Source: Tolypothrix tenuis PCC 7101 (lineage in GTDB: Bacteria; Cyanobacteriota; Cyanobacteriia; Cyanobacteriales; Nostocaceae). Taken from it: a DNA stretch of 64,000 nt. How positions within the stretch are numbered: the first letter of the stretch is position 1; every line of letters begins with the position of its first letter. This document shows positions 24,299 through 33,964 of this stretch, piece after piece. Under the pieces are notes generated by a model that was not told the origin of the DNA, ran no database searches, and was given only the letters and a program-made list of their open reading frames with translations. The DNA lies in the NCBI RefSeq assembly GCF_002368295.1, contig NZ_AP018248.1, positions 310,001 through 374,000 of the forward strand, in the 5' to 3' direction. The position numbers and the translations under genes are program-made.

Positions 24299-26575
24299 AT
24301 GAGTACCATAGTTCTCAATTCTTCCATTGATGTTCCTCTTCCGGAGTGGCTCAAAAAATGTTTAAAAGAGTCATACAGAAATGGTGGCGTAGCGGAAGAC
24401 GATCGAAGGCATAATGATACAGTTTTAATTGCTCGAGCATTCCAATTCGCTTATCAACTGCATCAAGGACAATACCGAAAATCGGGAGAACCATATATTT
24501 GTCATCCCGTTGCAGTAGCAGGATTACTGCGTGATTTAGGCGGTAGTGCTGATATGATAGCAGCTGGATTTCTCCATGATGTAGTTGAAGATACAGAGAT
24601 TACAATTGAACAAATAGAAGAGCAATTTGGTTCAGAAGTCCGGCAATTAGTAGAAGGTGTCACCAAACTTTCTAAAATAAATTTCAAAAGCAAAACCGAA
24701 AGTCAAGCAGAAAATTTTCGGCGGATGTTTTTAGCAATGGCACAGGATATTCGGGTTATTGTGGTGAAGTTGGCTGACCGTCTACATAATATGCGAACTC
24801 TGCAATTTATGCCAGATGAAAAACGCCGTCGCATTGCTCAAGAAACTAGAGATATTTTTGCACCCTTAGCGAATCGTTTGGGGATCTGGCACTTTAAATG
24901 GGAATTAGAAGATTTATCTTTTAAATATTTAGAACCAGAAGCTTTCCGCGAAATTCAACAGCACGTTTCTGAGAAACGGACATCACGAGAAGAGAAATTA
25001 GCGAAGGCTACAGCAACTTTACGCGATCGCCTCCAACAAACTGGAATTAAATGTCTCGATATTAGCGGTCGTCCGAAGCATCTTTATAGTATTTACCAGA
25101 AGATGCAGCGACAGCAAAAAGAGTTTCATGAAATCTATGATTTAGCAGCATTGCGGATTATTGTTGAGACCAATGAAGAATGCTATCGTGCTTTAGCGGT
25201 AGTGCATGATGCCTTTCGCCCAATTCCTGGTAGATTTAAAGATTATATTGGGCTACCAAAACCAAACCGTTATCAGTCATTACATACTGGCGTAATTGGG
25301 CTGACTGGTCGTCCCTTAGAAGTGCAAATCCGGACAATGGAAATGCACCATATTGCTGAGTATGGGATTGCTGCCCACTGGAAATATAAAGAAACAGGCA
25401 ATTCTAATAATAGTCATTTAACAGCAACAGATGAGAAATTTACTTGGTTGCGGCAACTGCTGGAATGGCAAAGTGATTTAAAGGATGCTCAAGAATATCT
25501 TGATAGCGTCAAAGATAATTTATTTGAAGATGATGTCTATGTTTTCACTCCCAAAGGTGATGTAATTCCTTTAAGTCCAGGTTCCACCAGTGTTGATTTT
25601 GCTTATCGGATTCATACAGAAGTAGGTAACCACTGTGCGGGAGCCAAAGTCAATGGGCGCATGGTACCACTGTCAACGCGGTTGCACAATGGCGATATCG
25701 TCGAAGTTATGACCCAAAAAAACAGCCATCCTAGCTTGGATTGGTTGAACTTTGTCAGAACTTCCGCAGCTAAATATCGGATTAAACAATGGTACAAGCG
25801 ATCGCGCCGGGAAGAAAATGTGGCTCGAGGTCGAGAATTATTAGAAAAAGAACTGGGTAAAACTGGTTTTGAGAGTCTCTTAAAATCAGACGCAATGCAC
25901 AGCGTGTCTGAAAAATGTAACTACCACAGCGTTGAAGATTTACTTGCAGGTTTGGGTTACGGCGAAATCACCCTCAACTTAGTTCTCAACCGTTGGCGAG
26001 AAGTGGTGAAAGCACAACAACCTATGGTTGTTGCACCCCCATTTTTGCCCAAAGAGTCATCCAGCAACGCCAAAGCTTTGCGAGATGCACCAGCAACCCA
26101 TTCCCGCGCCAGCGATTCGCCAATTGTTGGGGTAGAAGGTTTGGTGTATCACTTAGCTGGGTGTTGTACCCCCATTCCTGGGGAACCGATTATTGGCGTA
26201 GTTACCCGTGGGCGCGGAATTTCTATTCATCGTCAAGGGTGTAATAATCTTGAAAGTGTGGAATATGAACGGCTAGTACCAGTAGGGTGGAACAACGCCG
26301 CCGAACATACTGCACGTCCCCATACTTACCCCGTAAACGTGCAAATTGAAGCCCTTGATCGCGTTGGAGTGTTAAAAGATATTTTGTCACGCTTAAGCGA
26401 TCAGGGAATCAACGTTCGCCATGCTCAAGTAAAAACTGCGATCGGACAACCAGCATTAATGGACTTAGGTATAGAAATACGCGATCGCCCACAACTAGAG
26501 CAAGTGTTTACCCAAATAAAAAAAATGAGCGACATTCTCAATATACGTCGCGTCGGTCAACTTGAAGATTCCTAG
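24299..26575 (+). CDS. rel: Bifunctional (p)ppGpp synthetase/hydrolase
   Basis: 758 residues from ATG 24299; the frame extends upstream to a TTG, but MSTIVLNSSIDVPLP is the natural start. Order: HD hydrolase domain (HP at 69-70, HDVVEDT with H93/D94, both intact), synthetase domain from about residue 257 (GRPKHLYSIYQKM, then YDLAALRIIV), TGS domain about 410-470 (VFTPKGDVIPL, VDFAYRIHTEVG), zinc-finger-type C-C pair GCCTPIPG, and a C-terminal ACT domain (about 675-755). Both active sites look complete, so it should make and destroy the stringent alarmone. A terminator overlaps its stop codon. Confidence 0.96.
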   Translation: MSTIVLNSSIDVPLPEWLKKCLKESYRNGGVAEDDRRHNDTVLIARAFQFAYQLHQGQYRKSGEPYICHPVAVAGLLRDLGGSADMIAAGFLHDVVEDTEITIEQIEEQFGSEVRQLVEGVTKLSKINFKSKTESQAENFRRMFLAMAQDIRVIVVKLADRLHNMRTLQFMPDEKRRRIAQETRDIFAPLANRLGIWHFKWELEDLSFKYLEPEAFREIQQHVSEKRTSREEKLAKATATLRDRLQQTGIKCLDISGRPKHLYSIYQKMQRQQKEFHEIYDLAALRIIVETNEECYRALAVVHDAFRPIPGRFKDYIGLPKPNRYQSLHTGVIGLTGRPLEVQIRTMEMHHIAEYGIAAHWKYKETGNSNNSHLTATDEKFTWLRQLLEWQSDLKDAQEYLDSVKDNLFEDDVYVFTPKGDVIPLSPGSTSVDFAYRIHTEVGNHCAGAKVNGRMVPLSTRLHNGDIVEVMTQKNSHPSLDWLNFVRTSAAKYRIKQWYKRSRREENVARGRELLEKELGKTGFESLLKSDAMHSVSEKCNYHSVEDLLAGLGYGEITLNLVLNRWREVVKAQQPMVVAPPFLPKESSSNAKALRDAPATHSRASDSPIVGVEGLVYHLAGCCTPIPGEPIIGVVTRGRGISIHRQGCNNLESVEYERLVPVGWNNAAEHTARPHTYPVNVQIEALDRVGVLKDILSRLSDQGINVRHAQVKTAIGQPALMDLGIEIRDRPQLEQVFTQIKKMSDILNIRRVGQLEDS

Positions 26576-26592
26576 GGGCAATGATGCCCCTA
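26573..26592 (+). terminator. Terminator overlapping the rel stop codon
   Basis: TAGGGGC (26573-26579, starting with the TAG stop) pairs with GCCCCTA (26586-26592), followed by TATTATTC. Confidence 0.65.
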
Positions 26593-26662
26593 TATTATTC
26601 AGTAGGTACAGGTAATTAAGAAGTAGTGGACTGACAAGACTAAAATGTGGCAATATAATTTT

Positions 26663-26719
26663 CTTGTGGGGTGGACATCTTGTCCGCCCAGGACGGGCAA
26701 GATGCCCATTCCACAAGAG
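26663..26719. repeat. Palindromic dispersed element
   Basis: The left arm begins CTTGTGGGGTGGACATCTTG and the right arm ends CAAGATGCCCATTCCACAAG; with a few mismatches they form a long hairpin around CAGGAC. Probably a non-autonomous dispersed element. Confidence 0.75.
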
Positions 26720-27110
26720 TTTGAGCAATGCACTATTTTAGTCTTGCCACGCCAGTAGGCTAACGCACCTTAAATTTTTGATATAACTACCCAACTGCAA
26801 AACCATCAAATTGACGCATAAAAGGTGACTGATAGGGTATCAGCTTTAGCAACATTGTCTGGTATTGTGAGTAAACAAAGGCAGTCCGTTAAGTTTGCAG
26901 CAAGCTGATTGAGTGAAGATTTTAGTAATGGATGCTTAATCGCATCTAGTATCTGTTTGGCAACGAGGGGTAATTTATACTAACCAACAAAAACCTGTAT
27001 ATTCGGTGAGTAAAAGTTAGTTGTTTGCGAGTAGGAAGAACGCAGCTTTCAGAGACCAGGTTAAGCTGATACGCGCCTAGATCAAATATTCTGTCGTTAG
27101 GGCTGTCAAG

Positions 27111-27166
27111 GGTCAAGAGTCAAAAGTCCAAGCTAGCCTTTGACCCTGGATTCTGGACTCTTGACC
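27111..27166. repeat. Inverted repeat of TCAAGAGTC words
   Basis: GGTCAAGAGTC (27111-27121) is complemented exactly by GACTCTTGACC (27156-27166). Nested AAGGGTCAA/TTTGACCCT words offer an alternative pairing. It lies just beyond the 3' end of the glycan operon and could serve as its terminator, though it resembles a dispersed repeat. Confidence 0.55.
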
Positions 27167-27204
27167 ACCTGAGCGCGAAATATACAATTTAAATGCGTAA
27201 CAGC

Positions 27205-28341
27205 TTATCTTGGTGGCATATTTAAAACATCTGTATATGCTTGCATCACTTCTTTTGCAGCTTTCCTCCACGAGAATTTACTTGCTTGTGTTTGACTATT
27301 AGTCTTGAGAATCTCACGGAATTTGTCATCATCCAGTTTTATAAAACCTGCCAAAATATCAGCTTCACTGCTAGGGTCTACATATAAAACTGCATTTCCA
27401 CCCACTTCTGGCAAGCTTGTAGTATCAGAAGTAAGTACAGCCGTACCAAGGCTTATAGCCTCTAAAACAGGTAATCCAAACCCTTCATAAATAGATGGAT
27501 AAATAAATGCCCAACAATTTTTATATAGCCATTTTAGTGTAGGGTCATCTACATAACCTAGCCTAATAATATGTTTACTCAATTCTAAATGATTAATAAA
27601 CTGCTCCAGGTCTTCTTCTAGCCATCCTTGTCCTCCAGCTAAAACTAAAGGTTTAGAGTCAGAATGTAAATCAAGATATTGTTTATAAGCGCGTAAAGTT
27701 CTACGTAGATTTTTTCTAGGTTCTAAAGTTCCTACTGACAGCCAAAAATTATGAGGTTCGAGAGATGCTATCGGTTTTTCAGAATCTGTATCTGTAAAAC
27801 GACTTCCTAAATAAACTACACGAGTTCTCTCTATAGGAAAGTTTGGAAATATTTCTAAAAATCGTTGTCTTGAATATTCCGAAATAGCAATAATTAGATC
27901 AGCTTGCATTGCTGCATCAAAAACACCATTAAAACAATTCCATCGGTTTTCTTCAGAAGTATACTCTGGATAATCTATGAAGCTCAGATCGTATAAAGTA
28001 TAAACAAGACGTGAAGAAGTTAAACGGGGACAGGAAAAATTGTTGGCATGAACAATATCTGGATTACCCAATTTGTCTTCATCTATAGATGTGCTAACAC
28101 TCCAAAAAGCTAGAGAATCATGATGCGATAAATTATCTAGCAGGTGAGTACAATTCTTTTGAGAAAAACGGATCGTACTTTTGGCATGTTCTGAATCCCA
28201 AAAGGTATTGCCAAAGGCTGAATATAGCAGATAATGATTATTATCAGACTCTTCTACTAATTTTTGAATTAGACTCGCAGCAAAATATCCACATCCTGCT
28301 TTAGCTTTTCCAGTTTGACTAATATCAAAACCAATTCTCAT
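27205..28341 (-). CDS. Glycosyltransferase, GT4 family
   Basis: 378 residues, GT-B fold. The C-terminal half carries SVGTLEPRKNLRRTLRAY (sugar-nucleotide region), LVLAGGQGWLEEDL and the EX7E motif EGFGLPVLE (E286, E294). The N-terminus MRIGFDISQTGKAKAGCGYF is the acceptor domain. It probably adds a sugar (mannosyl-transferase-like) to the surface glycan made by this cluster. Its ATG overlaps the stop of the upstream gene (ATGA), showing translational coupling. Last gene of the operon. Confidence 0.92.
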   Translation of the reverse strand: MRIGFDISQTGKAKAGCGYFAASLIQKLVEESDNNHYLLYSAFGNTFWDSEHAKSTIRFSQKNCTHLLDNLSHHDSLAFWSVSTSIDEDKLGNPDIVHANNFSCPRLTSSRLVYTLYDLSFIDYPEYTSEENRWNCFNGVFDAAMQADLIIAISEYSRQRFLEIFPNFPIERTRVVYLGSRFTDTDSEKPIASLEPHNFWLSVGTLEPRKNLRRTLRAYKQYLDLHSDSKPLVLAGGQGWLEEDLEQFINHLELSKHIIRLGYVDDPTLKWLYKNCWAFIYPSIYEGFGLPVLEAISLGTAVLTSDTTSLPEVGGNAVLYVDPSSEADILAGFIKLDDDKFREILKTNSQTQASKFSWRKAAKEVMQAYTDVLNMPPR

Positions 28342-29261
28342 AAACTTTTAAACAATAAAGATAAATTCTTCAGGATTGCTATATTTGCAGCAATTACCCA
28401 CCAAACCATTCTGGCTGACGCAGTTATCGTTATAATTTTTTTCCAGTGATAAAATGACCACAGGCTGTGATAAATTACTGCCTGAACAAATTTTAAATTC
28501 TGAAGAGGATTGCTTCTATCTAACTTTAAAGTTTCTTCTACCTTCACATGGGCATAAGCGAAAATCCATTTATCAGGTACACTCCTAAATTTGGAATGCA
28601 TCATATTATTTATCTCATAATGAACTGCTATTCGCTGACCAAGTGTCTTATTATCTTTATAGAGACGCGAACCAGCAAGCTTACGGGATAGGTAATAAAA
28701 TGGAATATGTTGACCATAGCGAAGCCACAACTCATAGTCCATACAATACTTAAGAGAAGCATCTAAGTTTCCATATCTATCAACTAGATAGCGACGAAAG
28801 AATACAGCTGGTTGACACAGAAAACAAGTATCAATTAGACGTTGGAAATTCCAAGGTTCTGTTGGATAGGCTTCAATAAATACATCTTGTTCATCAATAT
28901 GGTCAGCATTACCATAGATGATTTGTATCTCGGGATTTGATGCAAAAATTTCTTGAATTACTTCAAATGTTCCAGGATAATAGATATCATCAGAATTAAT
29001 CCAGGCAATTATCTCACCTGTTGTGAGCGCAATACCTTTATTGACTGCATCAGCTTGCCCATTATCGGGTTCTGATATCCAGCGTAAATTGTCATCATAA
29101 TGCTGCAAAATCTCTATAGTCTCATCTGTACTACCACCATCACAGATGAAGTACTCAATTTCTATATCTGAAGATTTTTGAGAGAGTACACTTTGTATAG
29201 TTCTCTCTATAAAACGACCTTGACAAAAAGAAGGTGTAATAACGCTAAATTTTAAGTTCAC
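28338..29261 (-). CDS. Glycosyltransferase, GT2 family
   Basis: 307 residues, GT-A fold. Motifs are FSVITPSFCQGRFIERTIQS, FICDGGSTDETIEIL, the metal-binding SDD (90-92 in AWINSDDIYYPG) and MDYELWLRYG for the acceptor side. A hydrophobic C-terminal segment may touch the membrane. It begins with GTG overlapping the preceding stop (GTGA) and ends overlapping the next ATG, so it is firmly inside the operon. Confidence 0.92.
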   Translation of the reverse strand: MNLKFSVITPSFCQGRFIERTIQSVLSQKSSDIEIEYFICDGGSTDETIEILQHYDDNLRWISEPDNGQADAVNKGIALTTGEIIAWINSDDIYYPGTFEVIQEIFASNPEIQIIYGNADHIDEQDVFIEAYPTEPWNFQRLIDTCFLCQPAVFFRRYLVDRYGNLDASLKYCMDYELWLRYGQHIPFYYLSRKLAGSRLYKDNKTLGQRIAVHYEINNMMHSKFRSVPDKWIFAYAHVKVEETLKLDRSNPLQNLKFVQAVIYHSLWSFYHWKKIITITASARMVWWVIAANIAILKNLSLLFKSL

Positions 29262-30871
29262 ACCACACTCTCTAAAGCAAGAATTGAACTAGATTCGCCA
29301 TCAGCTAACTTAAGACGGCAATCACGTACTATTACCCCAAGTTGGCGCTGATCTGAGTTAAGGTTAATTTGACTAGGCTGGAAGCTAGGTAAAATCTGCA
29401 CAGTAATTTCTTCCCCTGTAGATGAAACTGGCCAAACAATCTTCTGTGATGCAGCTCGAATGCAGGTATAGCATGACTTTTTACCTTTTGTTTGTAACGT
29501 TATCCTTGCTTTTGTAGCTGGAAAAAATGCGGGAGTCTCCAACAAAATCTCTAGAGTTCGCCCTGGAGAACCCGGTTCTATAGAAATAGAAAACTCAGGT
29601 GCAGACCAGCCATCATCATAAATACCAGAAATCGATGTTTGAATTGATGTAGGATGATTGAGGGCTACTGTCTCAAATATATTGAGATACTCATCAGCCA
29701 TTTTTTGCCCATCAAATAGCTTTAACCTTTGATATCCTTGATTAACTAACTCTTCAATTAATAGTGAATTGCTACTAATCTTGAGCAAGCATGATGCTAT
29801 TTCATCGGGTTTGCGAGGATCAAAATAGATAACTGCATCTCCTCCTACTTCTGGCAAACTAGCAGCATTACTAGATAATACTGGTTTACCAAATGCCATA
29901 GCTTCTAAAACAGGAATACCGAACCCTTCATATAACGAAGGAAAAACTAAGCATTCACAACCTTGCCAAACTGATGTCAATGCTTCTTCATGCAAATAAC
30001 CCAAAAATTTGACATTTTCACTCAGCCCCATTACTTTGGCTGCTGCCTTTAATTGGTTTTGTTCATCTTCTAAAGCTCCTGTAAATACTAAATCAAAACC
30101 ATCTGGCAAATGTTTTTTATATATTCCATAGGCTGTTAATAGCATACGATGATTTTTATGCGGCCAATAGTTGGCTGGGTAGAAAATATATTTTCTTTCT
30201 GCCAAATCTAGATTTATCAGATTTTCTTTGACAATGTTTTCATTGAGTTTAGTTAAACGTTCATGAATAGAAATCGGGATAACAGCAAATTTTTCTGAAG
30301 GAGCTTGAAAGTATTTAATAAAAGATTGACGTGTAAAATCTGAGATACAAATTATTTTCTGCGATTTTCTTAGGAGTTCGGTGATAAATTTTGTGCGGTG
30401 TTGTTGTTCTTGAGGGGTAAAGAAAAATTTGTAGTCTAGATGTTGTAAATCATAAGCAATGGCTACTACTGGTATACCCTTTTCAGCATAAGTTGGTGCA
30501 GAGAAAGGGCAAAAAAGTAAATTAATATTATGTTTTTTAAGTAATGTACTCTGATTAATAGAGTCAATTAGCTTGATGCTGATTTTATTCCATATTTTCT
30601 GAAGCAGTTTAGAGAATAATCCCGATTGATTTGGTTTTGGGTTTTCAGTTAAATTAGAAACTAACAGACATTCTGTATTATCAGTTTCGTATTGCTTGAT
30701 TTCTGAGTGATTCCAAGGTGCTGTCAGTAGTAAAAAATGATGATGAGGAGCTAATTTTTGAAATTGTTTAATTAAAGTTAGAACTAAGACCTTTGCTCCG
30801 CCATTTTCTCCTCCAACTCTTAAAGGAGTGAGGTCTATGGCAATCCTTAAAGATGATTGTATTTCACTCAT
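29258..30871 (-). CDS. Glycosyltransferase GT4 with extra C-terminal domain
   Basis: 537 residues. The GT-B domain covers about 1-390 with YIFYPANYWPHKNHRMLL, LVFTGALEDEQNQL and the EX7E motif EGFGIPVLE, close to the first GT4 of the cluster (SLPEVGGDAVIYFDP). The remaining ~140 residues (from about FETVALNHPTSIQ) are a beta-rich addition containing EPGSPGRTLEILLETP, not part of the usual enzyme. It may bind glycan or tether the enzyme (inference). A GG-loop N-terminus, VGGENGGAKVLV, is visible. Confidence 0.9.
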   Translation of the reverse strand: MSEIQSSLRIAIDLTPLRVGGENGGAKVLVLTLIKQFQKLAPHHHFLLLTAPWNHSEIKQYETDNTECLLVSNLTENPKPNQSGLFSKLLQKIWNKISIKLIDSINQSTLLKKHNINLLFCPFSAPTYAEKGIPVVAIAYDLQHLDYKFFFTPQEQQHRTKFITELLRKSQKIICISDFTRQSFIKYFQAPSEKFAVIPISIHERLTKLNENIVKENLINLDLAERKYIFYPANYWPHKNHRMLLTAYGIYKKHLPDGFDLVFTGALEDEQNQLKAAAKVMGLSENVKFLGYLHEEALTSVWQGCECLVFPSLYEGFGIPVLEAMAFGKPVLSSNAASLPEVGGDAVIYFDPRKPDEIASCLLKISSNSLLIEELVNQGYQRLKLFDGQKMADEYLNIFETVALNHPTSIQTSISGIYDDGWSAPEFSISIEPGSPGRTLEILLETPAFFPATKARITLQTKGKKSCYTCIRAASQKIVWPVSSTGEEITVQILPSFQPSQINLNSDQRQLGVIVRDCRLKLADGESSSILALESVV

Positions 30872-30896
30872 ATGATCATTTGAACATTTTTAAAAT

Positions 30897-32051
30897 TTAT
30901 AGTTTGTATCCTACTACTGCATAATCTTGCGGCCCATAAAAATAATTATTGAATTTTTCAGCTAACTCACCACCACTGACTTTATACGTGTCTGGGTAAG
31001 GATGCAGGTCTATAACTCTGACTTGAGATAAACCCTGAATCTCCAGCATAAATTTAATCAAAGCACTAGGTAATGGATGATTATGAGTCGGGTCAAAATA
31101 AAAGTTACAACTACCAACTAGAACATTTTGAGGATTAGGCGTTTCAAAAATAGCTAGTCCCCCAGGCTTAAGTGTTCTGGCTACTTCACTAAAAAATTTC
31201 ATTAATATAGGAAAAGTTAAATGCTCGATGATATGAAAGCCAGTAACAGCACCTAAAGTATGATCAGGGAGAGATTGCAAATAAAGCATGACATCTGCTT
31301 CTATGACATCAAATCCTCTTGAACGAGATTGTTCTACCATTACCTTATTAATATCAAGTCCTCTAGCTGTATATCCGGATTCTTGCAATAACTCTAACCA
31401 CTCACCTCGTCCACAACCTACATCCAAAATAGGGAAGTCTGGGTTACCAATATTTGTTTCTGCAATCAACGGTAAATACACTTTTAAGCGATTGAGAATT
31501 TCCTCTCGCTGACCACGAAATTGGTCTTCAAAAGCCACATAGAATGCATCTAATAAATCAGGTTCTTCATTAACAAATGTCTGCAGTTGTTCTTGATTGA
31601 AAGGTTCTGGTAAGCGTTTTTTTGATTCTTCTAAAAACATTTCAATTAAACGCTTCTGTTGGATTAAGTCATTTTTGAGGTAACTGTCATTAAGAATAAA
31701 TTCATCTTGCAACTTTTTCAGGTGAGTATCTACAGATGCTAATTGTTGATCTATATTTTGTATATGGCTACTATTTTTATCTATGTATTCATCTAGCTGT
31801 TGCCTTAAAGTAGTTATTTCTTCTATTAGCTGTTGATTGAGAGCTACAGATTCTCGCAAAGCCATAATTAAATTCAAGTTTACTTCTCTTTGATCTTTAA
31901 AGAGAAAGTTGATACATTTTAAAATAAAATTTTGAAATCTTAAGCTTAAATTAAAAGGAAAGAAATTTAAATTACCAGGCCACTTTGTACGCGGTTGCGC
32001 TCTCAGTTCTGCATTATTTAATAAGTCTTTTAAATTATTAACTGATGACAT
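30897..32051 (-). CDS. SAM-dependent methyltransferase with N-terminal coiled coil
   Basis: 384 residues. The N-terminal ~170 form long charged helices (LRQQLDEYIDKNSSHIQNID, DTHLKKLQDEF), probably coiled coil. The class I methyltransferase core follows: ILDVGCGRGEWLELL (SAM loop), ARGLDIN, IEADVMLYLQ and AVTGFHIIEHL, then KPGGLAIFETPNP. Similar proteins in O-antigen clusters cap or decorate the growing glycan and a coiled coil sets chain length (WbdD-like precedent); that role here is inference. Separated by only 25 bp from the next gene. Confidence 0.88.
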   Translation of the reverse strand: MSSVNNLKDLLNNAELRAQPRTKWPGNLNFFPFNLSLRFQNFILKCINFLFKDQREVNLNLIMALRESVALNQQLIEEITTLRQQLDEYIDKNSSHIQNIDQQLASVDTHLKKLQDEFILNDSYLKNDLIQQKRLIEMFLEESKKRLPEPFNQEQLQTFVNEEPDLLDAFYVAFEDQFRGQREEILNRLKVYLPLIAETNIGNPDFPILDVGCGRGEWLELLQESGYTARGLDINKVMVEQSRSRGFDVIEADVMLYLQSLPDHTLGAVTGFHIIEHLTFPILMKFFSEVARTLKPGGLAIFETPNPQNVLVGSCNFYFDPTHNHPLPSALIKFMLEIQGLSQVRVIDLHPYPDTYKVSGGELAEKFNNYFYGPQDYAVVGYKL

Positions 32052-32149
32052 TGGGTTTATCTTAATAAGTCTTTATTTAAATTACATCCTATCTGATTAT
32101 CATACAGTTCTAGCTAAAAATTGATTAAACATTATTACTCAGAATGGCT

Positions 32150-33964
32150 TTAATCAGCTTTTAAATTGATTGTTATTGGAATATCTTGTTTTAAATTTAT
32201 CGGTTCTTGATCGAACCAGCGCACATTCTCTTGCACAAGCGTCAGTCTGAGCAGATAATTACCATTTTCCTGAGGGATTTTAATTTTTACTTTGTATGAG
32301 TTTTGTGCTATCGGGTTTAGTGGTGGAAAGATTGCTGTTCTCTCTCCATCAAAGATAATATTATTGGTGCCTGGCTCATTCATCCAATGGTAACTAAGGT
32401 GAACTGGGTTAGGAAGAAAGCTATTGAAGATAAATTGACTATGATTAATTAATTCTATAGATACCTCAAAGTCACTGCCGATAACTAGATTTTGAGGAAA
32501 ATCTTTCACAACTAATTTTAATTTTTCGGCAACCTGATACGGTAAAGGTTGCATTTGTAGCCGCTGCTTTAACTCACTCTGATTTATGGGTTGATGAGCA
32601 GCAATAGCAAATAAGCTAGTTGCAGAACGAAGTTCTTGTATTGAATATTTATTTACCAGGCTACCTCCGGGGTGAGTTGGTTCACCAAACCAAACTAGTA
32701 CATATTCAAAGTGTCTAGCTAGTTGCTTTTTTAATACCCGGGGTGACTGTTCATTAATGTGCATTAACATTTCATACCTAGTACGTGGTTGTACTGGTAA
32801 ATATGCACCTACAGATGCAGCAATCCTTCTTTTCCTTTTGTACTCATACTGGTAGTACCAAAGGTTAGGAAATGTATGTATGACAAACAAACCATCTGGA
32901 TTGATGGCTTGAGAAATTTTACTGTATAGTAACTCTACTTCTGCAACTGATAGGTGTTCGATCACATCAGATGCTACTGCTAAATCATAGGCTTTGGGAA
33001 AGGATAAATCACATATATTTTCACATAGAAAATCTACATTATTTTTTAAATTCTCTTCATCTATAAAGCATTTTTGTGCTAAATCAATAGCACTTTGAGC
33101 GTAGTCAATCGCTGTTACCTGAAATCCTTGTTTGGCAAAATGGTAGGTTAGTTCACCTCTACCACAAGCAATATCTAAGACTTTCCCTGATTTTTTCAAA
33201 CTAGCAATAGTGGCAACTGCTCTTAGTCTAGAGTCCTCTAACTTTTTACCTTGATATATTTTGTATGCATCAAACCCACCGCAATCTTCTGTATAATATT
33301 CCTTGGTATAAGTATTACGAATATCTGTGCTAGATGTAACTTGAATATTAATATTTTGATGAAATTGATTTAAATAATTAGGAGAAACTTTGATTAATAA
33401 ATCTCCAGCATAACCAGGTATGACACCATACCAATCTAGTAAGTCGGAGTTAGTGAATAAAAAATCGCTAACTGCCATAAAATTTTGCCTTGTCCAGAGA
33501 TATCCATCTACCAGGACATAACGTGACTGCTTAATTGCAAGTTCTAAATCATGAAAGGAACCATTACCATCTTGTTGTCCATCAACATGAATTAGATCGT
33601 ATAAATCTCCAGGCAAGCGGTTCATAACCTGTGTATCAGCAATCATATATTCTGTATGAAATTGCTGAGTAATAGTTTTTGCCCAGTTAATTGCACCTTT
33701 GATACCACCGTAGGAATCTGTATCTAAATCGATACCAACATATTTGGCAGATGGATTTCCATGCAGAAAAGCAGCAGAGGAGTAGCCATAACGTACTCCG
33801 ATTTCTAGGATTGTAGCGGGTTTGAGAACATGAGCGATCGCCCACTTTAGTTTGTAGTAGTCAAACCATTCGTTAAATAGATGTCCCAGTGGATCATCTG
33901 GGTTGGCGGTTTGTCGAAAGTCATATTCTGTCTGTCTTGCCTGCTGAATTATCTCATCAAACAT
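32150..33964 (-). CDS. Double methyltransferase protein with C-terminal beta-sandwich
   Basis: 604 residues from ATG 33964. This start overlaps the exporter ATPase stop by 8 bases; a TTG five codons earlier also exists. Domain 1 (~30-230) has TILEIGVRYGYSSAAFL, YVGIDLDTDSYGG and DLIHVDGQQDGNGSFHDLEL, resembling TylF/cephalosporin hydroxylase-type methyltransferases. Domain 2 (~240-440) has a second SAM site VLDIACGRGELTYHFAKQGF and SDVIEHLSVAEVELLY. The C-terminal ~110 residues (HLSYHWMNEPG, DGERTAIFPPLNP, LRLTLVQENVRWFDQEP) are a beta-sandwich module seen on cyanobacterial glycan enzymes. Likely modifies the polysaccharide before or during export. Confidence 0.88.
   Translation of the reverse strand: MFDEIIQQARQTEYDFRQTANPDDPLGHLFNEWFDYYKLKWAIAHVLKPATILEIGVRYGYSSAAFLHGNPSAKYVGIDLDTDSYGGIKGAINWAKTITQQFHTEYMIADTQVMNRLPGDLYDLIHVDGQQDGNGSFHDLELAIKQSRYVLVDGYLWTRQNFMAVSDFLFTNSDLLDWYGVIPGYAGDLLIKVSPNYLNQFHQNINIQVTSSTDIRNTYTKEYYTEDCGGFDAYKIYQGKKLEDSRLRAVATIASLKKSGKVLDIACGRGELTYHFAKQGFQVTAIDYAQSAIDLAQKCFIDEENLKNNVDFLCENICDLSFPKAYDLAVASDVIEHLSVAEVELLYSKISQAINPDGLFVIHTFPNLWYYQYEYKRKRRIAASVGAYLPVQPRTRYEMLMHINEQSPRVLKKQLARHFEYVLVWFGEPTHPGGSLVNKYSIQELRSATSLFAIAAHQPINQSELKQRLQMQPLPYQVAEKLKLVVKDFPQNLVIGSDFEVSIELINHSQFIFNSFLPNPVHLSYHWMNEPGTNNIIFDGERTAIFPPLNPIAQNSYKVKIKIPQENGNYLLRLTLVQENVRWFDQEPINLKQDIPITINLKAD

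Larger units (their letters stand above)
26593..27204. other. Spacer with two inverted-repeat elements
   Basis: 612 bp between convergent transcription units. It contains a 57-bp palindromic element (26663-26719) and an inverted repeat (27111-27166) made of GTCAAGAGTC-type words. The rest has no coding signal. Confidence 0.6.
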
